Assembly (NCBI RefSeq): GCF_014648575.1
Contig: NZ_BMRJ01000002.1
Location: 164,059 to 228,058, forward strand
Source of the DNA: Agromyces mediolanus
GTDB lineage: Bacteria; Actinomycetota; Actinomycetes; Actinomycetales; Microbacteriaceae
Length of the DNA stretch: 64,000 nucleotides
Reading direction: 5' to 3'
In this document: positions 1 to 8,008 of the stretch, piece by piece
Position numbering within the stretch: the first letter of the stretch is position 1
How the letters are laid out: each line of letters starts with the position of its first letter
Translations under genes and position numbers: made by a program
Notes under the pieces: generated by a model
What the model saw: the letters and a program-made list of their open reading frames with translations, nothing else
What the model was told of the DNA's origin: nothing
Databases searched by the model: none

Positions 1-588
1 CATGTCGAGCGGGCCGGAGATCGTGCCGATCCGGCGCCGGCCGATCGCGATCAGGTGCTCGGTGCCGCTCACCGCGGCCTCGACGTTGTCGACGTCGACG
101 ACGTAGGCGTCGATCCCCGCCGAGGGGCGGCCGCCGTAGACCAGCGGGACGGTCGCGTGCTCGAACAGCTCGTCACCCGCGTGGTGCGAGATGACGATCG
201 CCCCGTCGACGACGCCGGACTCGAGGTAGCCGCGCGTCTTGCGCTGCGGATCCGCCGAGGCCACGAGCAGGTTCAGCACGTACTCGCTGTCGTCGATGCG
301 GTCCATGATGCCCTGCACGACCGAGGCGAAGTACGGGTCGCCGAAGAAGACGGTGACGTCCTCGGGCACGATCAGGGCGATCGCGCTCGAGGAGCGGCGG
401 GCGAGCGAGCGGGCCGCCCGGTTCGGCACGTAGCGGAGCTCGGCGACGGCGGCGTTCACCGCGCTGACGACCTCGGGGCTGACCTTGGGCGAGCCGTTCA
501 CGACGCGGCTGACGGTCGCGCGGGAGACGCCGGCGCGACGCGCGACCATCTCGAGGGTGGGCGCTCCGCCCGAGGCATCCTTCGCCAT
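1..588 (-). CDS. LacI-family transcriptional regulator, C-terminus outside window
   Basis: The first 196 codons of a LacI/GalR repressor are present; the rest lies beyond base 1. Residues about 10-32 form the family helix-turn-helix (EMVARRAGVSRATVSRVVNG), followed by the hinge and the start of the periplasmic-binding-protein-like sensor domain (IALIVPED, VDGAIVISHH). It follows the GH1 beta-glucosidase gene on the same strand after about 90 bases, so it probably controls that gene in response to a beta-glucoside or its breakdown product. The ligand is inferred from context only. The family assignment is secure. Confidence 0.9.
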   Translation of the reverse strand, partial: MAKDASGGAPTLEMVARRAGVSRATVSRVVNGSPKVSPEVVSAVNAAVAELRYVPNRAARSLARRSSSAIALIVPEDVTVFFGDPYFASVVQGIMDRIDDSEYVLNLLVASADPQRKTRGYLESGVVDGAIVISHHAGDELFEHATVPLVYGGRPSAGIDAYVVDVDNVEAAVSGTEHLIAIGRRRIGTISGPLDM

Positions 589-634
589 GCGGCAAGTCTA
601 GGTCGCGCGTGCCGCGCGTTTCAGATCCCTCGTC

Positions 635-658
635 GCCCGACGTTCATGAACGTCGGGC
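635..658. terminator. Perfect 24-bp palindrome between GH1 and LacI genes
   Basis: The two 12-base arms are exactly complementary, with GCCCGACG at the outer ends and TCATGA at the centre. In the direction of the GH1 gene it lies just after the stop codon, so it could act as a hairpin terminator or attenuator. There is no T-run after it, and a regulator-binding role is possible. Confidence 0.45.
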
Positions 659-677
659 AACCCGAGAGGGGGCGGGG

Positions 678-2126
678 TCAGAGGGCGCGGTCGCGGATGA
701 CGCGCTGGTACGCCCGCCCGCTCTGCTTCACCGTGCGCTCCTGCGTGTCGTAGTCAACGCGCACGATGCCGAAGCGCTTCTCGTAGCCCCACGCCCACTC
801 GAAGTTGTCGAGCAGCGACCAGTAGAAGTAGCCGTGCACGGGCGTGCCCTCGTCGATCGCGTCGAGGATCGCGCCGAGGTGCAGCTCCAGGAACTCGGCG
901 CGCTCGGCGTCGGGCACCGCGCCGTCGGCCTGCACGACGTCGTCGTACGCGGCGCCGTTCTCGGTGACGTACAGGCGGATGCCTCGCTCGCCCGTGTACT
1001 CGCGGTGCACGCGGGTGAGCAGCTCGGTGAGACCCGCCGGCTGCACCTCCCACTCCATCGCGGTGAGCGGCAGGCCCTGCGGGTGCCAGAAGACGCCGTC
1101 GCCGTTCGGGAACGGCGAGCGGGTCTCGCGGGCGGTGGGCGCCTGGGCGAGCAGCGGATGCTCCGCCGGCCGGTCGCTCAGGAGCTCGCCGTGGTAGTAG
1201 TTCACGCCGAGGGTGTCGATCGGGGCGCTGATGGTCCGGAGGTCGCCGTCCTGCACGGCCTCCTCGAGCACGTGCCCGAGCTCGATCTCGGCGAGGTCGG
1301 CGAGGAAGTCCTCGGGGTACGCGCCGCGGAGGATCGGGTCGAGGAACACCCGGTTGAAGCCCGCGTCGATGCGGCGGGCCGCGTCGAGGTCGCCGGGGCG
1401 CTCGGGGTCGGCGGGCTTCGCCACGGTCAGGTTCAGCGTGATGCCGAGGTCGAGGGAGGCATCCCGCTCCCGGAGCGCCTCGATCGCGAGCCCGTGCCCG
1501 AGCATGAGGTGGTGCGCCGCCCGCAGGCCGTCCTCCTTCGAGAAGCGGCCCGGGGCGTGGGCGCCGGCCGTGTAGCTCAGGAAGGAGGAGCACCACGGCT
1601 CGTTCAGCGTCGTCCACACCTCGACGCGGTCGCCGAGCGCGTCGTGCACGCTGAGGGCGTAGTCGCGGAAGCGGGCGGCGGTGTCGCGGTTCGTCCAGCC
1701 GCCCTGCTCCTCGAGCGACTGCGGCAGGTCCCAGTGGTAGAGGGTCAGCCACGGCTTGATGCCGGCGCCGAGCAGCTCGTCGACGAGTCGCGAGTAGAAG
1801 TCGATGCCCTCGGGGTTCACCGGCCCGCCGTCGGGGCGCACGCGCGACCACGAGGTCGAGAAGCGGTAGGTCTGCAGGCCGAGCTCGCGCATGAGTGCGA
1901 CGTCCGCGGGCATGCGGTGGTAGTGGTCGCAGGCCACGTCGCCGGTGTCGCCGTTGATCACCGCGCCGGGCACGCGGCAGAAGGCGTCCCAGATCGACGC
2001 CGTGCGCCCGCCCTCGAAGGCCGCGCCCTCGATCTGGAACGCCGCCGTCGCGGCGCCGAAGAGGAAGGAATCGGGGAATGCGCGCCGCGGCTCGCCCGGG
2101 CGGGAGGCATCCGTCGCATCGGTCAT
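678..2126 (-). CDS. Glycoside hydrolase family 1 beta-glucosidase
   Basis: A 482-residue cytoplasmic enzyme of GH1, which hydrolyses beta-glucosides or related beta-glycosides by a retaining mechanism. The general acid/base Glu is E176 in WTTLNEP and the nucleophile is E389 in YVTENG. The N-terminal FLFGAATAAFQIEGA block is typical. Length matches the family (about 450-480). The ATG at 2126 has GGAGG about eight bases upstream; the open frame extends further but without GH1-like sequence. No signal peptide is visible. A LacI-type palindrome lies about 110 bases upstream and a LacI gene follows, so it is probably induced by its substrate. The exact substrate cannot be read from sequence. Confidence 0.95.
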   Translation of the reverse strand: MTDATDASRPGEPRRAFPDSFLFGAATAAFQIEGAAFEGGRTASIWDAFCRVPGAVINGDTGDVACDHYHRMPADVALMRELGLQTYRFSTSWSRVRPDGGPVNPEGIDFYSRLVDELLGAGIKPWLTLYHWDLPQSLEEQGGWTNRDTAARFRDYALSVHDALGDRVEVWTTLNEPWCSSFLSYTAGAHAPGRFSKEDGLRAAHHLMLGHGLAIEALRERDASLDLGITLNLTVAKPADPERPGDLDAARRIDAGFNRVFLDPILRGAYPEDFLADLAEIELGHVLEEAVQDGDLRTISAPIDTLGVNYYHGELLSDRPAEHPLLAQAPTARETRSPFPNGDGVFWHPQGLPLTAMEWEVQPAGLTELLTRVHREYTGERGIRLYVTENGAAYDDVVQADGAVPDAERAEFLELHLGAILDAIDEGTPVHGYFYWSLLDNFEWAWGYEKRFGIVRVDYDTQERTVKQSGRAYQRVIRDRAL

Positions 2127-2237
2127 GGGCGTTCCTCCGGGAGGTCGGTGTCGTCGTCGTGCGGGCCCGTGTTCCCCGCGCTGCTGCGCATCGGGCCTCG
2201 GCGCTGCGACTCTAGGCGGGTGGCTCCACGCTGTCAA

Positions 2238-2249
2238 GAGAGCGCTCTC
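2238..2249. promoter_or_regulatory. LacI-type operator palindrome
   Basis: GAGAGCGCTCTC is a perfect 12-bp palindrome with the central GCGC common in actinobacterial LacI-family operators. It lies between the divergent GH1 and carboxypeptidase genes, about 110 bases from the GH1 start. The partial LacI protein at the window edge is the obvious candidate binder (inference). Confidence 0.6.
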
Positions 2250-2286
2250 ACGCTTCGATTCCCAGGGAGCCGTCGAGGGGCGGACG

Positions 2287-2292
2287 TACACT
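2287..2292 (+). promoter_or_regulatory. -10 box of a leaderless promoter
   Basis: TACACT lies six bases before the GTG at 2299, the spacing expected if transcription starts at the start codon. It supports that GTG over later in-frame candidates. Confidence 0.5.
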
Positions 2293-2298
2293 CGGAGG

Positions 2299-3120
2299 GT
2301 GTCTGAGAGCTCCACCCGCCCAGTCGTCAGCGAGGCGGTGCACCGCCGCCGCATGATCGTCGCGCTCGTCGCGACGGCCGTGCTCGTCGGGGTCGCCGCG
2401 TTCGTCGTCGGCGCCGCGTCCGGTGGTTCGGCCGGCGCATCGCCGACCGGGTCGAAGGGCAGCGCCGGCGCCGCCGAGACCGCGAGTCCGCGTCCGGCCC
2501 CCGAAGCGGCCCCGCCGGCGCAGGCCGTCCCCACCTTCGACATGACCGCGCACTCGATCGACGACCCGGACAGCATCTGGGTGGTCGTCGACAAGCTCCG
2601 GCCGCTCGACCCGCAGGACTACGAGCCCGACGACCTCGTCGACGTCCCCGTCGCGCACACCTGGGCGCCGCTCATGCGGCAGGAGGCCTCCGACGCCGTC
2701 GTCGCCATGTTCGACGCCGCGGCGAACGAGGCCGGGCTCTCGCTCGCCTCGAACAGCGCCTACCGCTCGTACTCCACGCAGGAGGAGGTCTACGACGGCG
2801 ACGACACCCTCACCGCACGCCCCGGCTACAGCGAGCACCAGACCGGGCTCGTGATGGACATCGGCGCGGAGTCGGGCGACTGCTCGCTCGCCGCGTGCTT
2901 CGGTGACACCGACGAGGGCATCTGGCTGCGCGACAACGCGTATCGCTTCGGCTTCATCCTGCGCTATCCGGCCGACAAGACCGACGTGACCGGCTACGAG
3001 TACGAGCCGTGGCACTTCCGCTACGTCGGCGTCGACCTCTCGACCGAGATGCACGCGCGCGGCATCACGACGCTCGAGGAGTTCTTCGGCCTGCCGGCCG
3101 CGCCCGACTACGCGGAGTAG
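2299..3120 (+). CDS. VanY-type D-alanyl-D-alanine carboxypeptidase (M15 family)
   Basis: A 273-residue membrane-anchored peptidoglycan D,D-carboxypeptidase. Residues about 19-41 form one transmembrane segment, followed by a Ser/Ala/Pro-rich linker to about residue 78 and the M15B catalytic domain. Family motifs are visible: YRSY at 155-158, the zinc motif with H180 and D187 (SEHQTGLVMDIG), and EPWH with E236 and H239. The enzyme would act outside the membrane, trimming the terminal D-Ala of stem peptides. It stands alone, divergent from the GH1 gene. The start is a GTG preceded by a leaderless promoter box; a GTG at 2338 or ATG at 2353 is a less likely alternative. Nothing links it to a vancomycin-resistance cluster. 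Confidence 0.92.
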   Translation: MSESSTRPVVSEAVHRRRMIVALVATAVLVGVAAFVVGAASGGSAGASPTGSKGSAGAAETASPRPAPEAAPPAQAVPTFDMTAHSIDDPDSIWVVVDKLRPLDPQDYEPDDLVDVPVAHTWAPLMRQEASDAVVAMFDAAANEAGLSLASNSAYRSYSTQEEVYDGDDTLTARPGYSEHQTGLVMDIGAESGDCSLAACFGDTDEGIWLRDNAYRFGFILRYPADKTDVTGYEYEPWHFRYVGVDLSTEMHARGITTLEEFFGLPAAPDYAE

Positions 3121-3145
3121 CCGGCCGCCGAGCGCCGGACCGCTC

Positions 3146-3949
3146 CTAGCCGCGCGCTTCCCCCAGCCGCCAGTACCCCGAAAAGGTGATGCGGTCCTTC
3201 GAGACGCCGCGGGCGACGAGGTACCGACGGAGCTCCTGCACCGCCAGGCGCTCCCCGCACACCCACGCGTAGTCGATCGCGGCCGGGAGCTCGGCCTCGC
3301 GCACCGAGCGGTACAGCCTCGAACCGGGCGGCTCGCCCTCGCGCTCGACCCAGGTGACGGCGCCCGGAAGATCCTGCTTCTCGGCGGCATCCGAGATCTC
3401 GATGAAGACGTGCGTCTCGCCCGCATCCGTCGTCTCGAGGATGCGGGCGATCGCCGGGAGCGACGACTCGTCGCCGACGAGCACACGTGTGCGCATCTCG
3501 GGCGGCGGGGCGTACAGGGCCGAGCACTCACGCACGCCGAGCGACGACCCCGCCCGAGCCCGCCGGGCGAATCGCGTGCCGGGCCCTTCGTCGCCGTGGA
3601 CGACGAAGTCGATGTCGATCTCGCGTTCCTCCGGCCGGTGATCGCGCAGGGTGTACCAGCGCAGCTCCGGCCGTTCCTCCTCGGGGATCGCCGCGACCGC
3701 GGCACGGATGTTCTCGGCCCCGTCGTTCGCCGGCAGCACGAGCGTGGCGCGCTCGTCACGGGGCAGCAGCAGTCCCAGGTACTCGTCTGGCCCGGCCGGC
3801 GCGTAGTCGGCGAACTCCGCGGCGGTGAGCGTGAGCCGGCGGAAGTGCGGCGAGAGATCCCGCACGGCGACGACCCGGGCGGCGAAGACGCGGGCCCCGG
3901 TGCGCCGGGGCCGTTGCGGTGGGCGGACACGAACGGTGTGCTCAGCCAC
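3146..3949 (-). CDS. Siderophore-interacting FAD-binding protein (SIP family)
   Basis: A 267-residue cytoplasmic flavoprotein that would reduce imported ferric-siderophore and release Fe(II). The N-terminal half has the FAD-binding barrel (FRRLTLTAAEF, YTLRDHRPEEREIDIDFVVHG). The C-terminal half has the NAD(P)H domain (LVGDESSLPAIARILE, YAWVCGE), as in ViuB-like SIPs. It starts at a GTG that overlaps the last codons of the FecCD permease gene by eight bases, so it is the third gene of that operon. Expression is probably iron-repressed through the box at 6039-6057. Confidence 0.92.
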   Translation of the reverse strand: MAEHTVRVRPPQRPRRTGARVFAARVVAVRDLSPHFRRLTLTAAEFADYAPAGPDEYLGLLLPRDERATLVLPANDGAENIRAAVAAIPEEERPELRWYTLRDHRPEEREIDIDFVVHGDEGPGTRFARRARAGSSLGVRECSALYAPPPEMRTRVLVGDESSLPAIARILETTDAGETHVFIEISDAAEKQDLPGAVTWVEREGEPPGSRLYRSVREAELPAAIDYAWVCGERLAVQELRRYLVARGVSKDRITFSGYWRLGEARG

Positions 3950-4991
3950 GCCGAGCCCCCTCTCTCCAGAGCAGCCACAGGAAGAATGCGCCGCCGACGG
4001 TGATGGTGATGACGCCGACCGGGATCGGGGCCGGGAAGAGGTGCTGCGCGATCAGGTCGCTCGAGAGCAGGAGCAGCGCGCCCACGAGCCCCGAGGCGAG
4101 GAAGCTGCTCGCGCCGGCCAGGCGGCGGGCGAGGTGCGGGGCGATCAGGGCGACGAAGGAGATCGGACCGGCGGTCGCGACCGCGACGGCGACGAGGAGG
4201 GTGGCGGCGGCGAGGAGGATCCATCGTGCGCGCACGGTCCGCACGCCCAGCGCCGTCGAGACGCTGTCGCCGAGAGCCATCATCCGCGCATCCGGGGCCG
4301 CCGCGATCAGCAGCGGGAGGATCAGGAGCAGGGCGAGCAGGGCCGGGACGAGATCGCTCCATCCCCGGCCCTGCAGCGAGCCGACGAGCCACGTCTGCGC
4401 CGTGGTCGCACTCGCGACGAAGACCTGCGTGAGCACGTAGTCGACCACGGCCATCGCGATCGCCGACAGCGCGACGCCGGTGAGGATGAGCTGCACGCCG
4501 TGGAGCCCCGTGCGGGCGGTGAGCAGCAGGATCACGCCCGCGATGACGACGGCGCCGACCACCGCGCCGATGGCCGCCTGCGGCAGCGAGCCGCCGAGCA
4601 CGAGCATGACCACGACGGCCCCGACCGAGGCGCCGCTGCTGATGCCGATGACGTCGGGGCTCGCGAGCGGGTTCCGGGTGAGGCTCTGGAACACGGCTCC
4701 GGCGACGCCGAGGCTCGCCCCGACGACGATCGCGACGAGGCTCCGCGGAAGCCGGCGCCCGAGCACGAAGAACTCGTCGAGGCGCTCCGGCGGGCGTCCG
4801 AGCAGCGTCTCGACGAGTGCCGCCGGGGTGACGAGGTACTCGCCGATCATGAGCGCGGCGACGAGCAGCACCAGCAGCGCGCCGGCGAGGATGCCGCAGA
4901 CGCCCGCCGTGCGATGGCTGAACCGCAGCGACCAGCGCGTGCCGCGCAGCACGCGGTCGTCGGCGGTCAGTGCGTCGCTGCGCAGGCTCAC
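3942..4991 (-). CDS. FecCD-family iron-siderophore ABC permease (second subunit)
   Basis: A 349-residue inner-membrane permease with the FecCD pattern of about ten hydrophobic segments and the family signature around GISSGASVGAVVVM and GLHGVQLILTGVALSAI. It pairs with the upstream permease to form the heterodimeric channel for ferric-siderophore. The GTG start overlaps the stop of the upstream permease by four bases (GTGA), a translational-coupling arrangement. Several other frames stay open through this stretch because of GC content, but only this one gives permease-like sequence. Confidence 0.93.
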   Translation of the reverse strand: MSLRSDALTADDRVLRGTRWSLRFSHRTAGVCGILAGALLVLLVAALMIGEYLVTPAALVETLLGRPPERLDEFFVLGRRLPRSLVAIVVGASLGVAGAVFQSLTRNPLASPDVIGISSGASVGAVVVMLVLGGSLPQAAIGAVVGAVVIAGVILLLTARTGLHGVQLILTGVALSAIAMAVVDYVLTQVFVASATTAQTWLVGSLQGRGWSDLVPALLALLLILPLLIAAAPDARMMALGDSVSTALGVRTVRARWILLAAATLLVAVAVATAGPISFVALIAPHLARRLAGASSFLASGLVGALLLLSSDLIAQHLFPAPIPVGVITITVGGAFFLWLLWREGARRG

Positions 4992-6037
4992 GACAGCCCG
5001 GCCGTCCGCTTGCCGACGACGAACGCGATGAGGAGCGGGCCGCCGATCAGGGCCGTGACGATGCCGGCCTGCACCTCGCCGCCACCGCCGATGACGCGAC
5101 CGAGCGTGTCGGCCAGAAGCAGCATCGCCGGGGCCGCGAGCAGCGACAGCGGGAGCACCTTCCGAAGATCGGGCCCGACGAGACGGCGCAGCAGGTGTGG
5201 GATGACGAGGCCGACGAAGGCGATGGGGCCCGCGATCGCGGTCGCCGTGCCGCACAGGAGGGTGACCGCGACGAGCACGAGCGCGCGCACGACGCCCGGT
5301 TTCACGCCCAATGCGACCGCGCTGTCGTCGCCCAGCGCCATCAGGTTCAGCGCGGGCCCGAGCAGCAGCGCGAGGATCACGCCCACCACGATGAACGCGA
5401 CGAGCGGGAGCGCCTCGTCCACGGGCCGAGCCGTGAGCGAGCCGACGCGCCAGAACCGGAACGCGTCCAGCACGGTCTCGTTGGTCAGGACGATCGCCTG
5501 CGACGCCCCAGCGAGGACGGCGGAGAACGCGACGCCCGCGAGGATCAGCCGGACGGGGGAGCCGGCCGCGAAGCGGGTGCCGGAGAGCCAGAAGATCACC
5601 GCGGACGCGAGCGCGGCCCCGGCGAGTGCGAGCCAGATCGCGCCGCCGACGCCGAGGGGGCCGAGCACGCTCAGGCCCGCGACGACGCCGAACGAGGCGC
5701 CGGCGCTGACGCCGAGCATTCCGGGGTCCGCGATCGGGTTGCGCGTGAGCGCCTGCATCAGCACACCTGCGGCGCCCAGCGCGACGCCGCAGATCACGGC
5801 GTTGACCGTGCGGGTGACGCGCAGCTCGCCGACGATGTTCACCACGTTCCGGTCGCCCGTGCCGAACAGCGAGAGCACGACCTCGTCGAGGGGGACGAAG
5901 CGGGCTCCGACGGCGAGGCTCCCCGCCAGCGCGATCGCGAGCACCACGCAGACCAGGACCGCTCCGGGCCAGGCTGCGAATCGGGAGGCCGCGCCCGGAG
6001 CGCGACGACGCTCGACGGGAAGGGATGCGGACTTCAT
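4988..6037 (-). CDS. FecCD-family iron-siderophore ABC permease (first subunit)
   Basis: A 349-residue permease homologous to its downstream neighbour, with about ten membrane segments. FecCD signatures are seen at TRTVNAVICGVALGAAGVLM, NPIADPGMLGVSAGASFGVV and VRLILAGVAFSAVLAG. It is the first gene of the leftward operon permease-permease-SIP. A TAGGCT box (complement of 6046-6051) ends eight bases before the ATG, so the transcript is probably leaderless. The iron box at 6039-6057 covers this promoter. Together with the divergent binding protein and ATPase it makes a complete siderophore importer. Confidence 0.93.
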   Translation of the reverse strand: MKSASLPVERRRAPGAASRFAAWPGAVLVCVVLAIALAGSLAVGARFVPLDEVVLSLFGTGDRNVVNIVGELRVTRTVNAVICGVALGAAGVLMQALTRNPIADPGMLGVSAGASFGVVAGLSVLGPLGVGGAIWLALAGAALASAVIFWLSGTRFAAGSPVRLILAGVAFSAVLAGASQAIVLTNETVLDAFRFWRVGSLTARPVDEALPLVAFIVVGVILALLLGPALNLMALGDDSAVALGVKPGVVRALVLVAVTLLCGTATAIAGPIAFVGLVIPHLLRRLVGPDLRKVLPLSLLAAPAMLLLADTLGRVIGGGGEVQAGIVTALIGGPLLIAFVVGKRTAGLS

Positions 6038-6038
6038 G

Positions 6039-6057
6039 TTTGGTTAGCCTAACCAAA
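6039..6057. promoter_or_regulatory. DtxR/IdeR-type iron box between divergent uptake operons
   Basis: TTTGGTTAGCCTAACCAAA is a perfect 19-bp palindrome matching the DtxR/IdeR consensus core TTAGGTTAGSCTAACCTAA at most positions. It covers the -10 region of the leftward permease operon and the -35 region of the rightward one (TTGGTT at 6040-6045, then TAGGGT at 6064-6069 before GTG 6078). One iron-loaded repressor dimer pair could silence both operons. Confidence 0.9.
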
Positions 6058-6077
6058 TATTGCTAGGGTCGGGACAC

Positions 6078-7034
6078 GTGAACAGGCCCAGTCGAATCCG
6101 TCTCCGTCCGCTCCTCGCCGCTGCTGCCGGCATGGCTGCCATCGCCCTGACCGTCACCGGATGCACGAGCGGGACCGCCGCCGAGGAGCCCGCCCCGGCC
6201 GCCGAGGGCACGAGCTACACGGTCGAGCACGCGATGGGCGAGACCGAGTTCGAGGCTGTTCCCGAGCGCATCGTCGTGCTCGACTCCCCGCAGCTGGACG
6301 CGCTGCTCGCCCTGGGCGTCACGCCCGTGGGTGCGCCGGAGATCGGGGCCGGCCGCGGCTTCCCGGCCTACCTCGCCGATGAGCTCGACGGGACCGAGCC
6401 GGTCGGATTCATCGCCGAGCCCGACGTCGACGCGATCGCGAACCTCGCGCCCGACCTGATCCTCGGATCGAAGGTGCGCCATGAGGCGCTCTACGAGGAG
6501 CTGTCGGCCATCGCCCCCACCGTGTTCTCCGAGGACACCGGCACCAACTGGACCGAGCAGGCCGTGCTGACCGCCGCCGCCGTGAACCAGGGCGAGCGGA
6601 TGGACGAGCTCATCGCCGGCGTCGAGGACCGCGCCGCCGAGGTCGGGAAGGCGGTCCGGGCCGAGGGCACCACGGCCTCGATCGTGCGCTTCCGCGCCGA
6701 CAACTTCCGCCTGTACGGCCCCGGCACCTTCTCGGGCTCGCTGCTCACCGACCTGGGCTTCGACCTCGGGGCCGATCGCGACTGGAACGAGTACTCGATG
6801 ATGGAGCTCAGCCCCGAGCTCTACGAGCAGATCGACGGCGACGTGGTCTTCTATATGAGCCCCGGCGGCGACCCGACCGCCACCACCCAGGCGCGGATCA
6901 CGGGGCTGTGGGGCGCCCAGCCCGGCCCCGCCGGGGATGCGGCGTTCGAGGTGGAGGACGACACCTGGATGGTGGGCATCGGCGTGATCGGCGCGAACCT
7001 GGTGATCGACCAGGTCGAGGACCTGCTCGGCTGA
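6078..7034 (+). CDS. Iron-siderophore ABC transporter substrate-binding lipoprotein
   Basis: A 318-residue lipoprotein of the FepB/FhuD/BtuF-type cluster. The signal peptide ends in a lipobox (TVTGC, Cys29). The mature part has the two-lobe pattern, with ERIVVLDSPQLDALLALGVTPVG early, DAIANLAPDLILGSKV in the middle, and a C-terminal lobe ending IDQVEDLLG. It would capture ferric-siderophore on the outer face and pass it to the FecCD permeases encoded divergently. I chose GTG 6078 over ATG 6060 because the latter would put the -10 box (TAGGGT, 6064-6069) inside the gene and add residues before the signal peptide. Confidence 0.92.
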   Translation: MNRPSRIRLRPLLAAAAGMAAIALTVTGCTSGTAAEEPAPAAEGTSYTVEHAMGETEFEAVPERIVVLDSPQLDALLALGVTPVGAPEIGAGRGFPAYLADELDGTEPVGFIAEPDVDAIANLAPDLILGSKVRHEALYEELSAIAPTVFSEDTGTNWTEQAVLTAAAVNQGERMDELIAGVEDRAAEVGKAVRAEGTTASIVRFRADNFRLYGPGTFSGSLLTDLGFDLGADRDWNEYSMMELSPELYEQIDGDVVFYMSPGGDPTATTQARITGLWGAQPGPAGDAAFEVEDDTWMVGIGVIGANLVIDQVEDLLG

Positions 7035-7073
7035 CCCGGCTCGCCCCGCTCGCCCCCCCGAACGGCACGCTCC

Positions 7074-7856
7074 ATGACCACGCGGCATCCGGCGCTCGAA
7101 GCCAGAGAGCTCGTCGTCGCCTACGACGGCAAGGTCGTCGTCGACGGCGTCGATCTCGAACTCCCCGAGGGGTCGTTCACGGTGATCCTCGGGCCGAACG
7201 CCTCGGGCAAGTCGACCGTGCTGCGCACGCTCGCCCGGGTGCTCGCGCCCGCATCCGGCGAGGTGCTGTTCGACGGTCGCGCGCTCGGCGAGTACGGTTC
7301 CAAGGAGCTCGCCCGTCGGATGGGCCTGCTGCCGCAGGACGCGATCGCGCCAGAGGGGATGCTGGTCGCCGACCTCGTCTCGCGCGGCAGATACCCGCAC
7401 CACTCGGCGCTGCAGCGCTGGACCACCGGCGACGACGAGGCCACCCGCGAGGCCCTCGCGGCGACGAACACCGCCGAGCTGGCGGAGCGCCCCGTCGACC
7501 AACTGTCCGGCGGACAGCGGCAACGGGTCTGGGTGGCGCTGCTGCTCGCCCAGCAGACGCCGGTGATGCTGCTCGACGAGCCGACCACCTTCCTCGACAT
7601 CGCCCACCAGTACGAGCTGCTCGACCTGCTGCGACGCCTCAACCAGCAGGGCAAGACCGTGGTCGCCGTGCTGCACGACCTGAATCAGGCGGCCCGCTAC
7701 GCGGACCACCTCGTGCTCATGAAGGCGGGACGCATCGTCGCCACGGGCGCGCCGGCCGAGCTGATCACCGCGGATCGCGTCGGCGAGGTGTTCGGCATCG
7801 ACGCGGTCGTCACGCCGGACCCGGTGACCGGGACGCCGATGGTCGTGCGCCGCTGA
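7074..7856 (+). CDS. Iron-siderophore ABC transporter ATP-binding protein
   Basis: A 260-residue FepC-type ATPase. Walker A is GPNASGKST (residues 40-48), the signature is LSGGQ (144-148), Walker B is VMLLDEP (D168, E169) and the switch His lies in VLHDLNQ. It is the second gene of the rightward operon, 39 bases after the binding-protein gene, and powers the two FecCD permeases. No permease is encoded on this strand, so the importer depends on both divergent operons. Regulation by the shared iron box is expected. Confidence 0.95.
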   Translation: MTTRHPALEARELVVAYDGKVVVDGVDLELPEGSFTVILGPNASGKSTVLRTLARVLAPASGEVLFDGRALGEYGSKELARRMGLLPQDAIAPEGMLVADLVSRGRYPHHSALQRWTTGDDEATREALAATNTAELAERPVDQLSGGQRQRVWVALLLAQQTPVMLLDEPTTFLDIAHQYELLDLLRRLNQQGKTVVAVLHDLNQAARYADHLVLMKAGRIVATGAPAELITADRVGEVFGIDAVVTPDPVTGTPMVVRR

Positions 7857-8008
7857 GCGGCCGCCCGCGTCCGGCAGGGCTCGTCGATCGGGCGGGGATG
7901 GCGGGTGACCGCGCTCTCACGAGCCTCCCAGGTTTCGGGAAGAATCCTCACAAAAACGCGTGATGGGGTGTCCAGGTTCCGTTTCCCCCAACCCGGACTC
8001 CTGATTCA

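Noticed and set aside
2248..4392. A 714-codon minus-strand open frame spanning VanY, SIP and permease sequence
   Set aside because: It joins the antisense of one gene with out-of-frame sequence of two others; composition is Arg/Pro-rich as expected from GC-driven shadow frames.
3825..6047. A 740-codon plus-strand open frame opposite the FecCD permeases
   Set aside because: It is antisense to two clear permease genes, with Glu/Arg/Asp-rich repeats typical of the reverse complement of hydrophobic genes.
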